Counted from the stretch's first letter, positions 48,248 to 58,992 are shown. The stretch: DNA of 64,000 nt from Timema cristinae (GCA_039000515.1 JBCFYV010001001.1:1437830-1501829); one strand, 5' to 3'. The notes: generated by a model from the sequence alone, not told the origin. Translations and numbers: made by a program.

Positions 48248-48606
48248 CTTGATGCACTCAAGGCCGTAGCCAGCCAATAACTTCAGGGGGAGGGGAGGTG
48301 GGCACATCCCCGATTGCCGGAATCTATAAAAAATTCTAAATGATAAACAGTTCTAGAAGCTATCTGAAGTGTTTTTTTATGGCAACATAAACCCCTAACT
48401 GCCAGAGGTTAGGAAAAATTCTAAATATTAAACAACTCTAGAAGCTCTCTGAAGTGCTTTTTATGGTAACACAGCGCCTAATTTGTATTTGTATCTTAAT
48501 TTTGATATTGTCTGAACCATAAATAAAGTCATATATTTTGTTAATAAAATTTCGAGGGGGTTTGAACCCCAAAACCTCCCCCAGGCTACGGCCTTGAATG
48601 CATTAC
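48248..48606. mobile_element. Inverted-repeat element with ATGCA...CAAGGCCGTAGCC ends
   Basis: Left end GATGCACTCAAGGCCGTAGC and right end GGCTACGGCCTTGAATGCAT are near-perfect inverted repeats of about 20 nt. Interior AT-rich with two direct repeats (taggaaaaattctaaat and aatctataaaaaattctaaa; ttctagaagctatctgaagt and ctctagaagctctctgaagt). No coding. Confidence 0.65.
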
Positions 48607-48998
48607 TGTGGATTAACCACCTTGTCTAAAAAGCAATAGTAGAGCAGAAACTTAAACAAGTGACAAGCTCTAAACCAATCACAAGATATTAAACAGATCT
48701 GTATTGTCTGCTAAGCGTGACTTTAAATAACTACAACTTTTCTTTCTTTATCAGCACAACACCCAAACATCCGCTTGAGGGACTCAATAAAATTTCAAAC
48801 CCACCGACTCAATCAATGTGCATGTGGCTACAAAGTGAGTTACTAGCAGACTTCTGCATTTACTGTTATGGTTTGAAATAACTGGTTAGATTGAAAACAT
48901 TGTTGGAAAGATAAATATTATTTCATGCTTCAACTGTTTTTCTTATGTTATGATTGTGGTCTCCATTGCTCAGTACCTCTGGCAAGCTTGGCGCCTAA

Positions 48999-49986
48999 GG
49001 CTGCGGTCACTTTGGATGCACGCTTGCGCAAGTATTAGGTTGCGCAAGCGATTGCGCGTGTACGAAGTGGTCACATTGGTTGCAACTATGTGCAAGTAAT
49101 CACTTCCAACGAGCGGTCAAGATGGAGTCATCGGACGAAGAAGAATTTGTGATGGAAAATGGTGTGTTAAAATTTTTAATTATGGATGAAGAGCCATTTA
49201 GGGAAGAATGCTATTAGCATGTGTTGAAGCAAGAAGGGCCATCTGGGATGCCTCTTCTAAGAACCAATGCAACAGAGACATTATAAAGAAACTGTGGGCG
49301 TAGATAGGAATCATATTGGATATTCCAAATAAGTAAAGATAGATTTGAAAAGTGGTGAAAAAACTTTATTTCAACTTAATTATTATTGTTTTAACTATCA
49401 CAAAAATCACAAAATAATATAATTACCTACTGAATAGTTATGCTTCATTATTAGTAGTTAGCCTATGAAAGTTTGAACAATGTTTGGTTTATTAGGTATT
49501 GAAGTAGTGTTTAAAAGCATCTCTGATTTTAATTGCCTTTTCAGTAGCTCTATTGTAACTACTTAAGTCCTCATTTGGCCGGTAGTCTCGAAGGAGCTGT
49601 GTTTAGTTTTGTGCAACATAACTATCCACTTCTGCACTGCCTCTATCAATAACAATGTTATGCAACAAACACACACATTTCAGAATCACGTCTACATAGC
49701 CGGCATACACTGAATTTCAGTTTTTAGAACTCACTATATTCTCCATCTTCTTCCCTATTACTAAAATAATCGTTAACCTATTCTTCTCTAAATGGCTCTC
49801 ATCCATAATTAAAAATTTCAACACACCATTTTCAATCACAAATTCTTCTTCGTCTGATGACTCCATCTTGACCGCTCGCTCGAAGTGATTACTTGTACCT
49901 AGTTTCAACCAATGTGACCACTAAGTGTACACGCGCAAGCTGCTTGCTCACGCTTGCCCAAGCGTGCATCCAAAGTGACCGCAGCC
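48999..49986. mobile_element. PIF/Harbinger-like element with long inverted arms
   Basis: Ends GGCTGCGGTCACTTTGGATG and its reverse complement CATCCAAAGTGACCGCAGCC are exact. The inverted similarity runs inward for about 200 nt on each side (48999-49205 and 49785-49986). Each arm contains a start codon and the same short coding sequence, MESSDEEEF followed by VLKFLIMDE, reminiscent of the acidic N-terminus of Harbinger transposases, so two copies lie head-on. The spacer, 49206-49784, has no recognisable coding. Flanks TAA and TAT would fit a worn TWA target. Confidence 0.7.
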
Positions 49987-50390
49987 TATCTTTCATCTAT
50001 TGTATACCCTTCCACAAATAGAGTATATTCTACACAAACAAAGGGTAATATAGATTTATCCACCCAATATCCAACAAACATCCATTGTGACATCGTGATT
50101 TTAAACTTAAAGATCCGCTAATCCAATAGAAAATCAAGTATGTTAACACTCAACTGTTTCTAGTTTGTGTTGCAAAGCATCATGGTTCAAAATACGTTTC
50201 TGCTAGCTTGTGAATTGATGTGAGACTAATGCATATTCCGCTTTCTATTTTTGGTGAGCGTATGAATCGGGCTCTATCTATCCCGCATCTAATCCTCCCC
50301 CCACCTATGAGGATAGCTAATAGAATCTAAACCGCCAGTAAGAAATTATTAAAACACATGTATTTTCAACTACAGAAGATTATGGCATCA

Positions 50391-50910
50391 CCCGCTTCAG
50401 TGACGGAATGGTCTAAGGCAAGGATGGACAAACTACGGCCCGTTGGCGTGTTCAGCTCGCGGTATAAATAAATTAAACGTGTTGCGTTGTGAAGCAGGCT
50501 TTTCTAAATTTAGCAAAACTGTATTTTTATAAAACCATACCAAATTTAACATTTACAAACTTGGTAAATAATATCTAAAAATACATAGCATTGTTTGCAT
50601 TCTCATATCCATGCAAACATGTGTTACTAACCCACTAATTTATTTATGAATGTTTTGTATTCTCAATGTATCCATACCAAGACTTGCCTGCTGAAGATGA
50701 GATCGGGGTTTGAATACCGGTCGGGTTTACTGAGGGTATTTTTTTCCCTAAATGGTTTCCCACTCTCCTTCCACGCAAATGTTGATAGATTACTAATAGT
50801 ATGCTTCTTTTCTCGTTCCTATCCCATTAAGTAATTATCATATATGTGTACAACCTGAACTGGTAGTAAGACGCGATGATGATGATGATGATGATGATGA
50901 TAAAAAAAAC
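50391..50910 (+). mobile_element. SINE-B copy interrupted by a hAT-like insertion
   Basis: The head cccgcttcagtgacggaatg gtctaaggc is broken at about 50419 by sequence beginning AGGATGGACAAACTACGGCC, a hAT-type start. SINE-B resumes at about 50690 (gctgaagatgagatcgggg, tttgaataccggtcggg) and runs to the tail, where (GAT)n precedes the A-run. Confidence 0.7.
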
Positions 50911-51997
50911 ATGGCGTCAATCGTCGGTAAAGATCAGCAAACCCGTCTCATATTCAGTGGGGCTATCTATCTCGACCCCATCATTTCACTAATATCCTTT
51001 TACCCCATTAGTTCAATACACGCAGGATCAATTGCAACACTACCAATTCTCGTGCCGTTATGTCTGTTCGTGAGGTCTCGTGTGGGGAACGAATCATCCC
51101 AAAGTGCTAATTAGAGTGGTTGGTATTCCTGTGAAGACCGTGCGTAATTAGCTCACACACCGAAAACTGTTGACTTCTGTAGGTTAGTTTTTTTTGTTTG
51201 TTTTTCAGCTTTCTCGGAGCCTACGGTAATATACTTTGACGTTAAACAGAAAAGGCGTGGTCGCAGCCAAGTTTCAAATACTACTCAAATTAGTTGGGGT
51301 TTTTTTTTTCCATCACGTAGCTTTGCCTTATATCATATGGAAAGTTAAATTAATTATAATAAATTAAAACAACAGAACTTAAAACTAAAAAGTTTGATTC
51401 TGACAACAGGGAACTTTTAGAAAATACCAACTTTTTTTTTTTTTTTGCCATAGCCAGTTTTAAGAAATTACACATTTTGAAAAATCAGTCATGTAGGTAC
51501 ACTACACTCAAATGGTTTATTTTTCAAACAAACATATGCACTTATTTTTAATTTAAAACACTTCACAGACACCCATTTTAAACAAAATTGTTAGAACCAT
51601 TTTGAGAAAAATATCAAATTATCAAAAATCATTCATCAGTAAGCTACATTTAATCTTAAGGGTAATATCATAATTTTTAAAAAAACACTCTAGGTATGAT
51701 CATATAACATCTAAATCTCAAAGTGTCAACGAAATCCATCATAAGTTTGACGTTAGCCCCAGGGAGAGACAAATTTGTAAGACACTTTATGTGGTTCAGA
51801 GGCACATGAAACATCACACTTCATTATTATCTTGAAGTCGATTTTTTTAAGCTTACAATACTTTTTCTATATGAGAAACGTAAAAACTCTATTAAAAAGT
51901 GAAATGAAAACAAAAGGTAAGACAAATTGTATTCAAAAGCTGAGTAATCCAGATAAGAGCGGGCAGTGAGTGAATTATTAGTAAAGTCACGCACCTG

Positions 51998-52011
51998 GTC
52001 GCTATAGCAAC
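51998..52011 (+). promoter_or_regulatory. RFX X-box-like site in a GC-rich patch
   Basis: GTCGCTATAGCAAC matches the X-box consensus RYYNYYATRRNRAC at all positions. It lies in a GC-rich, CpG-containing stretch (51960-52230), about 1.1 kb upstream of the candidate coding exon at 53083. RFX sites of this form drive ciliary and sensory-neuron genes in animals, but short matches occur by chance. Confidence 0.4.
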
Positions 52012-52170
52012 CACCCCCACCACCAACATTACCGCCACTGAGACAATATGAGTAATGTTTTAATGGGAGGAACTGGTCTGTGTATGGGTAACATTCGGGA
52101 TTGTGGTCTTTAGTTCGTCGGGAGGAGGGGCCTAACTCACATTGTCAGCGTCAGAGGATCTGCCTTGAGG
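52012..52170 (+). other. Possible 5' UTR exon with strong donor
   Basis: GC-rich stretch ending TTGAGG|GTGAGT, a near-consensus donor. Spliced to 53083 it would have an in-frame TAG upstream and no ATG, so it would be untranslated. No transcript evidence; the 5' limit is arbitrary. Confidence 0.3.
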
Positions 52171-52338
52171 GTGAGTCGCTTCATCGGAGTAACCACCAGC
52201 TTTGTTGGAGCGCGCGGGAACGCTAGCTAATGGCAGTTTTTTTGCAGTTTTTATAGAAAAATTCTTTTGTATGCCCAAAATAAATAAATGATTACTTCAA
52301 TAGGTATATTTAATTTAATTTTCTACACAAACATTAAA

Positions 52339-52591
52339 TTAATTAATATTTAGCACCGCGTCTTACTACCCGTTCGGGTTATAACTTTAAGTACTAATAC
52401 GCTAATGATTAGGAATTGGAAAGGCTGAATTAGAGGAAGTGAATCCGCATTTGCGTGAAGGGAGAGTGGAAAACCATTTAGGGAAAACCACCCCCAGTTC
52501 ACCCGACCGAGATTCGAACCTTGATATCCCCGTCCTCAGCATTCGACTCAACACGACAAGCGCGTTAGCCAACTACGCCACCGAGGCGGGT
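52339..52591 (-). mobile_element. SINE-B copy with perfect 13-bp target duplication
   Basis: Minus orientation: tail first (tagcaccgcgtcttactacc), head last (aactacgccaccgaggcggg). CACAAACATTAAA flanks it at 52326-52338 and 52592-52604 with no mismatch, marking a young insertion. Confidence 0.92.
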
Positions 52592-52648
52592 CACAAACAT
52601 TAAAGAAAATGAAGAGAAACAGTCCTGGTAAATTTTTGTAATACTCAT

Positions 52649-52894
52649 TTTTTAGCACCACATCTTACTCACCGTTTGGGTTATGTGCATGGTACCAATT
52701 AAGCTAAGGTGCTAGAGGTTAAGAAGTTTGATTTTAGATTAAGTGTATCCGCATTTCCATGGAGGGTGAGTGGGAAACTGTTTTAAGAAAAAAAAATCAC
52801 CTGACTGTGATTCGAACCCTTATTTCTCTGTCACTGTCAGTCCATTCCATTGCGAAAGTGACCATTAACCATTTAACCACCGAAGCGGGTTTCT
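52649..52894 (-). mobile_element. SINE-B copy with worn target duplication
   Basis: Minus orientation, tail agcaccacatcttactcacc to head taaccaccgaagcgggt. Flanks GTAATACTCAT and GCAATGCTCAT are an 11-bp duplication with two mismatches, so this insertion looks older than its neighbour. Confidence 0.85.
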
Positions 52895-53082
52895 GCAATG
52901 CTCATGAAAAATATTTAATGAATGTTCAGATTACTAAAGGAGAAAAATTAAACTAAATATGTCTGTGAAAGCATTATCTGAATTTACCATAAACACTGAA
53001 AAAAAACTGATCTTAACTGCGTTCTCTTAACACCTAATTCGAATATTATATTTGACAATTCAAAATCTCAACAATGAAACAG

Positions 53083-53334
53083 GTCACTTCAAGATGGAGG
53101 TTAAACCAGGAACCAGCAATGAACCGTTCGAGAAGAAGAAGATGTCTTAGTCCACGTGATCGCAGTCCGGTGATGGGAGTTTCTGGCCTCAAAATGACGC
53201 AAAATCTGTCGCAGAGACGAAGCTTGGGTCAGGAAAATACCATCGGAATTCTTCGTCTCGACATCGGTAAGCCTCGCAGGAGTTCCAGAGGCTCCGTGGA
53301 GTTCCTTATCACTCCTGATAAGCTCTGTTCTCAG
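53083..53334 (+). CDS. Candidate exon of an unidentified Arg/Ser-rich protein
   Basis: Open frame with acceptor-like gaaacag|GTCACT and a strong donor CTCAG|GTAGGT, phase 0 at both ends. The first good start inside is ATG at 53116-53118 (MNRSRRRRCLSPRDRSPVMG). It continues QNLSQRRSLGQENTIGILRL, DIGKPRRSSRG and SVEFLITPDKLCSQ. Three basic-Ser clusters (CLSPRDRSP, RRSLG, PRRSSRGS) suggest phosphorylation or 14-3-3-type sites; the last 30 residues look like the start of a folded part. GC is about 50% against 30% outside. A GC-rich candidate promoter and donor lie 0.9-1.1 kb upstream. I do not recognise the family. The pyrimidine tract before 53083 is weak, so the start could instead be the ATG at 53074 in a longer exon. 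The next exon is not visible in the window. Confidence 0.5.
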
Positions 53335-53477
53335 GTAGGTGCGAGTTTGACTCGTTTTACCTTAATTTCCCATCGCTTCAACTGTCCTACTCTACCAACT
53401 CTCATTGGCTGACCTTTAAAATCATTTTGGGTCAACTATAACAAAATAAAATATAAATTTGTTTGTACAGGATACAT

Positions 53478-54377
53478 ACGGAAACTCATAGCCCAAACTA
53501 CACATAAAAGTAGCTTTTTGAACTAAAAAAAAATTATATATATAATATATATATATTATTATTATTATATTATTATTATTATATTATTATTATTATTATT
53601 ATTAGCACCGCGTCTTACTACCCGTTCGGTTATACGCACTTCGCTAATGTGTAATGTTAGGGTGATTGTGAGATGAAATGGAGGACAGTTTAACGTGGAA
53701 TCCGAACCACGATGGAGGCCTGGTATAACCCACATTCACAAGCTGGGATTAATACACGTCCTGTCAGAGGTGAAGGAAGGGTTTGGCAATCAGATAAATC
53801 TGTGCCGGGACCGAGGATTGAACCCCAGACTCCAGTACAGAAGTCTGACACCTTACCCCTAGACCACCAGGTCACCTTGAACTAAAAGTAGTACAAAATC
53901 CCTGTACACTTAAATCCGGCAAACTATGCTAACACTATTAAATTATGTCAAAGTTTCGGCGTACAGCGCTGGGAGAGCAAAGCTGTTCAAGCATGCGTAT
54001 ACAACAAGTTGCATAGGAGTTAGGCTCTCGGCACTGTACATTTAGTAATGGCAAGCACTTTCTGTGATGTAGGACCGTTAATGATGACTCTCAGAACGTA
54101 TTCGCATTTCTAGATGAACTGATGTGTTGTTTACTATTAACTGTGGTATGTTCTGCTTCCGTGCTCCAAGGTATGTAGTGCTGTGCGCCTAACCCCTATT
54201 AAAACTGTTGCACACGCATGCTTTAACAGCTTTACTCTCCCGACGCTGTACGCCGAAACTTTGAACACAATTTAATGGTGTTAGCATAGTCTGCCGGATG
54301 TAAGTGTATAAGCATTTTGTATTACTTTTAGTTCAAACAAGCTACTTATATGTGCAGTTTCGGCTATGAGTTTCCGA
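53478..54377. mobile_element. Fold-back element with long inverted arms, hosting a SINE
   Basis: The left arm (53478-54070, with the SINE removed) and the right arm (54165-54377) are inverted repeats: CGGAAACTCATAGCC at the outer edge, then GTAGCTT, TTGAACTAAAAGTA, ACTATGCTAACAC, AAAGTTTCGGCGTACAGCG and AAAGCTGTTCAAGCATGCGT recur reversed on the right with few mismatches. No coding. The SINE-A copy at 53529-53876 splits the left arm. Confidence 0.85.
53529..53876 (-). mobile_element. SINE-A copy, full length, inside the fold-back element
   Basis: Minus orientation with a long (AT)/(TTA) tail at 53529-53603, the shared tail motif cgtcttactacccgttcgg, body, and head ctagaccaccaggtcacc. TTGAACTAAAA flanks it at 53518-53528 and 53877-53887. 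The uninterrupted opposite arm of the host element has TTGAACTAAAA only once, which confirms the duplication. Confidence 0.93.
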
Positions 54378-54421
54378 ACATTTGTATATTCTCGAAGCAA
54401 ACTTCATTACTGAATGAGATT

Positions 54422-54678
54422 ACCCGCTTCAGTAGCCGCATAGTTTAAGTCTTCACTCTCGTGTTAGAGTGGCCTGCTGATGACGGGGAGATATAGTTTC
54501 GAATCCCGATTGAATCTACTGAGGGTGGTTTTCCTTATATGACTTCCCAGTCTCCTTCCACGCAAATGTGAGTAGATTACCTCTGAAATGCTTCCTTCAC
54601 CTAATTTTTTTTTTCAATTAAAGTAGTTACCATATATGAGTATAGCTTATACAGGTAGTAAGACGTGGTAGAAATAAA
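54422..54678 (+). mobile_element. SINE-B copy
   Basis: Head acccgcttcagtagccgcat, gtgttagagtggcctgctga, B-box-like TTTCGAATCCCGA, body ctccttccacgcaaatgtga and a worn tail (acaggtagtaagacgtggta). Confidence 0.8.
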
Positions 54679-54765
54679 ACAGACACAACACCAAACCCCC
54701 AGTTGTTAATTTATCACCGTGAAAAAGGGGGAAATCCCCGATTTCACCAACTATACATTCTTCGG

Positions 54766-54835
54766 CAATGCCGAGAATTGAAACCGGGACTCTAATATCG
54801 GTAGGTAAACACGCTACCGACTAAGCTAACGTGTA
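54766..54835 (-). repeat. tRNA-like SINE head, minus strand
   Basis: Reverse complement has B-box-like GGTTTCAATTCTC and an A-box-like tagcttagtcggtagcgtg. Similar in layout to 14683-14755. The tRNA fold is poor. Confidence 0.45.
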
Positions 54836-55079
54836 TGACGAAGGGAAATTAAGTTTATTAAATTTCTTGGATTGACTGAACAGCATACTTTAATAATTAC
54901 TGAATGCCTTGAAGAAGTAAAAATACACAACCTACTAATGCATCTGCCAGTTGTATTATTTTTATCCTTCTCAAATAACACGCCATTCACTTTTTTACTC
55001 TCGAATTGTGACAGAGATGAAACAAAATATCGCCTAGTACTTTGGGTAATGAATGGGCTTGACTGATAAAAGAAAAAGG

Positions 55080-56130
55080 AAGAATATTAAACAGAGCGTA
55101 TGAAACTAGAGGGTATAAAATGATAGCAGTAAACAACTCACATAGATAAGAGTTATTTCCCCGGCCACATTTATCAGATTCAACCTTTTAAATGGTTTCA
55201 TTCATTACTTTGTAACAATTACAATATTTAATCTACAAAGCTTTCAAAGCAAATAGAAATAAAATAAAAAAATATATATTTTTATTACTGCTCGTTTTGT
55301 AAGCTTCTTGGATTAAATGACATTATGACTTTAAGTTAGTCTTACTTGTTTTATAGTATGATTCTATACGATGACATTTTTAGAAAATACACTCTTTTTT
55401 TGTGTTAGCATTGATATTGTTATACTATTATTACTTATCACACTCGAGTGAAAAATTGTCGATAGCTACAATCCATTCGCCACTGGAACAATGGTGACAG
55501 ACAGCTATCAGAAGATTTTTTTATTGTAAACATTGGTTGAAAGTCATTAGTGCTAACCTCTGTTGAAATAATTATTATTTTATTAATAATACTATGTTAG
55601 CAACCAAATGTACATATTAACAAACGTTTATAGAATACTTATTTAAGGACTACTGTATAGTTAGCTTTCTAAGTCATTGAAAGAACAAAATATATTAACT
55701 TAATAAAGCAATTATATTTATTGTTTCGCGGTTATGGTAACAAATTATATTATTGTATGTAAAATAATCATTTAAAAATTAATATACTCACAATTGTGTC
55801 TTAGGCTGGCCACCAAAATAAATAAATAAATGTGTTTTTTTAGCCTAACTAAAAGAAAGAGCTATACAAAATATTAGTTTAAAAATAACAGATGCACATA
55901 AACACAACCAAAGATGGTTTGTATGACGTCATAAAAGGTCCTTGTTTTTTCAAGTTCACCATATTAATTTGTGAAGAGAAAGCAGCCGTTTAGAAACTCT
56001 CGTTTGTAAGGCATTTTTAAGTGAGCCACAAACGCTTTTTCACAAAAAAAAAAAAAGATAGGCCACATCCAACGGTAATTTTCATAGTTCCGTGTTTCAA
56101 TAATGTGAAAACCATTAACAGAAAAACATA
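55080..56130. other. AT-rich region, nothing recognised
   Basis: No coding or repeat family identified. Confidence 0.5.
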
Positions 56131-56134
56131 ATTA

Positions 56135-56305
56135 AAAACATATGGGGGTGTTGTGAAAGTTTTGACTGCCAAAAGTAACAACAACTCAACACATGGTCTT
56201 ACAGATCACATGGTTTGGCGATTGGATACATGAGAGTATATCTGGTAACTTTTAATGGTTGTCAGTTACCTACACTCAAGTGGCACATGGACTCTAGTGT
56301 GGGAA
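56135..56305 (+). mobile_element. Tc1/mariner-like MITE remnant
   Basis: Shares cacatggtcttacagatcac, gatacatgagag and atctggtaacttttaatgg with 6020-6090 and with the family near 42.45 kb. Confidence 0.45.
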
Positions 56306-56533
56306 GCTTGCTCTAATATTAAATTGATACCTTTATCATTTGATATATCTCAAGGTATAAATCAAAAGCTAAGATACATCGATCAAATGATATCGATAAA
56401 TCGATTGTTTCCGGTATATTGAATTGCATTAGCCTAGGCGATATTATGACGGTTGCTCTTCTCTAAGACTTACCACCTTTCACATTATAAATCTTTATTC
56501 ATTTTTTGTTGAAAATAATGGATAATTTTAGTA

Positions 56534-56823
56534 AAAATGGGTGGTCTAGGGGTAAGGTGTCGGACCTCTGTGTTGGCGGTCCAGGGCTCAATCCTCGGTC
56601 CCGGCACAGATTTATCTGATTACCAAACCCTTCCTTCACCTCTGACAAGACGTGTATTAATCACAACTTGTGAATGTGTGGAATGCCAGGCCTCCACCGT
56701 GGTTCGGATTCCACGTTAAACTGTAGGTCCTCCAATTCATCTCACAATCACTCTACCATTACACATTAGCGTAAGTGCGTATAACCCGAATGGGTAGTAA
56801 GACGCGGTGCTAATAATAATAAT
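56534..56823 (+). mobile_element. SINE-A copy, slightly 5'-truncated
   Basis: Starts within the head (gggtggtctaggggtaaggt), B-box-like GGGCTCAATCCTC, full body, tail acccgaatgggtagtaagac and (TAA)n. An open frame through it is incidental. Confidence 0.9.
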
Positions 56824-56859
56824 AATATATCGTTGCCATTCCTAATGATAGTTCATAGT

Positions 56860-57015
56860 AGTCAATGATTTCCACACGTCCCTCACAGACTCTGCCTTAA
56901 AACCATGAGTAAAGAAATTACCCTTAGCGTGGGACGAATCTTGGGTAGCTCAGTGGCCAGAGAATTGGCGCACTGAGATTATGGATTCTGGGTTCGATTC
57001 CTTTGTTCAGGTGTA
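56860..57015 (+). mobile_element. Repeat D with tRNA-like 3' part
   Basis: Collinear with 5232-5385: gatttccacacgtccctcac then agactctgccttaaaa, followed by a tRNA-like part gggtagctcagtggccagag and B-box-like GGGTTCGATTCC. In both copies the tRNA-like part lies at the 3' end of the shared segment, unusual for a SINE; the upstream piece may belong to a different unit. Confidence 0.6.
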
Positions 57016-57063
57016 ATTTTGGAAATTAAAGAACATAATACTTCCTTCATTAATTTTGAAAAC

Positions 57064-57442
57064 AAACAAAACATTTTATTTCTTTGCTCCGCGTATTACT
57101 TCTCGTCCGGACTGAACGCATTTAAAAACTCAATGGCGTCAACCCGCAATCGAGCTATACCAACATTGGCCGCAGTCTGCTGGCGGTGAGTGTGCCAACA
57201 TTTTCGGATAGAAGCTATCATGTGGTCAGCACAACGGACCTTCCAGCCGTTAATTTTTGGTTTTCTAGACCGGAACTGTGCTACCTATTTATTCCATTAG
57301 CTACTAATTTGTTCTTACAAGCTGAGTTGACTTTGTTCCAGACCCACTGCGTAACAGATAAATCTGGAAGCGCCGGGGATCGAACCCGGGGTCTATGGAT
57401 TCGTAGCCAGGAACTCTGACCACTAGACCACGGTTTCGTTCC
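57064..57442 (-). mobile_element. SINE-E copy
   Basis: The reverse complement starts with a tRNA-like head (ggtctagtggtcagagttcc, B-box GGGTTCGATCCCC) and ends GTCCGGACGAGAAGTAATAC then GCGGAGCAAAG. That tail resembles the tail of SINE-A and SINE-B (GGGTAGTAAGACGCGGTGCT). The acceptor stem does not pair properly, so the head is not a working tRNA. Confidence 0.7.
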
Positions 57443-57445
57443 CCT

Positions 57446-57612
57446 ATATACATTTTATTACACTAATTAGTTAGGGATAAGGGAGGTACAGTATTGAGGA
57501 GATATACATTTATTACACTAATTAGTTAGGATAAGGAGGTACAGTATTGAGGAGATATACATTTATACACTAATAGTTAGGATAAGGAGGTACAGTATTG
57601 AGGAGATATACA
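57446..57612 (+). repeat. Short tandem array, 3 copies of about 53-60 bp
   Basis: Units contain ATACATTTATTACACTAATT, AGTTAGGGATAAGG and AGGTACAGTATTGAGGAGAT. Successive copies lose single bases (ggg to gg, attag to atag). Confidence 0.9.
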
Positions 57613-57672
57613 TGTATTAGCGTTGATAGAGTGTGAGAAACCATAAGATAAAACCTCACTCAGTACAACCAA

Positions 57673-58055
57673 CCTGGTTTTAGTCCAATTTCCAAAGGGA
57701 ATACATATTAGAAAATACCAACTTTTAGGTCAAAATTGATAACATTTTACACACACACACACACAATATATATATATATATATACTGTATATGGATACTT
57801 TTTCACGCCGTTCTCCTACGGGATAGGCAATAAACTGTGGATATAGCTCAAAAAACAACTCTGTACTTAATCCATCCTCACTAACTTTCTATATTATATA
57901 CTATATTATTATTGATAGTTTATAGTTAGGGAAAATATATATCAAAAGTGACAACTGCAGATATCATGACTTGACGTATGAATACGTGAAAGAAGATCTA
58001 GTAACTTTTCTAACCGTCAAATAAGGAAGGCTCTTTCTATAAAAATTGGAGTGTA
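57673..58055. mobile_element. Tc1/mariner-like MITE, expanded copy
   Basis: Left end TTTTAGTCCAATTTCCAAAG and right end GGCTCTTTCTATAAAAATTG then GAGT are family termini. The interior holds an (AC)n(AT)n run (57749-57785) and an extra 100 bp compared with the 42.45-kb copy. Confidence 0.6.
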
Positions 58056-58879
58056 CATTCTCAGCTTGTGAGTTATATCATCTCCTCTCTTTGCAAATTA
58101 GTCTCTGTTTGATTTTAATCCATGGGATGACAAGAGGATGAATGAGAGACTTCCTTCAAAAGTCGCGCCCGCCACCCTTTCAGAACTAAGTAGCTATTAG
58201 CACTAGCTAACAAGATAGAGAGAGATAGGCACAGCAAGTGATAGAGGGGGTTTATTTTCTAGGCCAACACTGCGAGATTGAGAGGGGGGGCTCCAGGGTG
58301 GCGCCAGAGCACCAACATAACCTAACCTATGTGTGATAGTGGAGTTGCTAAGCATAACACTCGCTCACTTTTCAATACTAACATGAAATTTAACATGTTT
58401 TAATAGTTTTTTATGTGGTGAATAAATTAGTACATGATGCCACTCTTAAAAAGTTATTTTACATCCGCCATCTTGGAAAAAATTACTCCCTAAGACTTAT
58501 TTGTAAGTATATCGTAAGCCAACCAGTATATCAAAGTGTTTGTTACAATAACAAATTAAGGGGGAGAACATTGTATACAAAACATGTTCTTATAGTTTTC
58601 TTTGTAGGCCTGATCCTAACCGTTTTCTTACAATCGCACAGAGAGGTTTTTCATAGGTTTGGAGTTGTTCTATTTGGTATTATTTTCATATTTTCATATT
58701 ATCTCCCGATTATATAAGGGTCGCCAAAAAGCAATCCCGCTCGGGCGCAAAATTCACCCCGGGTCGCGCTTGGAGATGGGTTTGTCGTGAAGAGTGCAAG
58801 TAGAGAGCAGAGTTGTTGTTTTTTTATATAAAGGACCAGCTCCCGCCGTGTTGAAATATGACTAAATGTTTGCGTGTGA

Positions 58880-58992
58880 GATTGGAGGGACCTTCCTTCA
58901 GATCTTAGGGCGGGGTCACATTCGCACGAGGAAGAGTTCGAGTTGCCGGTATCTTAGGGCGGGGTCACATTCGCACGAAGAAGAGTTCGAGT
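58880..58992 (+). repeat. Tandem duplication of about 58 bp
   Basis: ATCTTAGGGCGGGGTCACAT followed by TCGCACGA-GAAGAGTTCGAGT occurs twice (58902 and 58950). The start GGGCGGGGTCACATTCGCAC looks like a Harbinger-type terminus. Confidence 0.7.

Noticed and set aside
57362..57442. Possible tRNA gene on the minus strand with a good B-box
   Set aside because: The acceptor stem and anticodon arm do not pair properly, and it is continuous with a 360-bp SINE body and tail.
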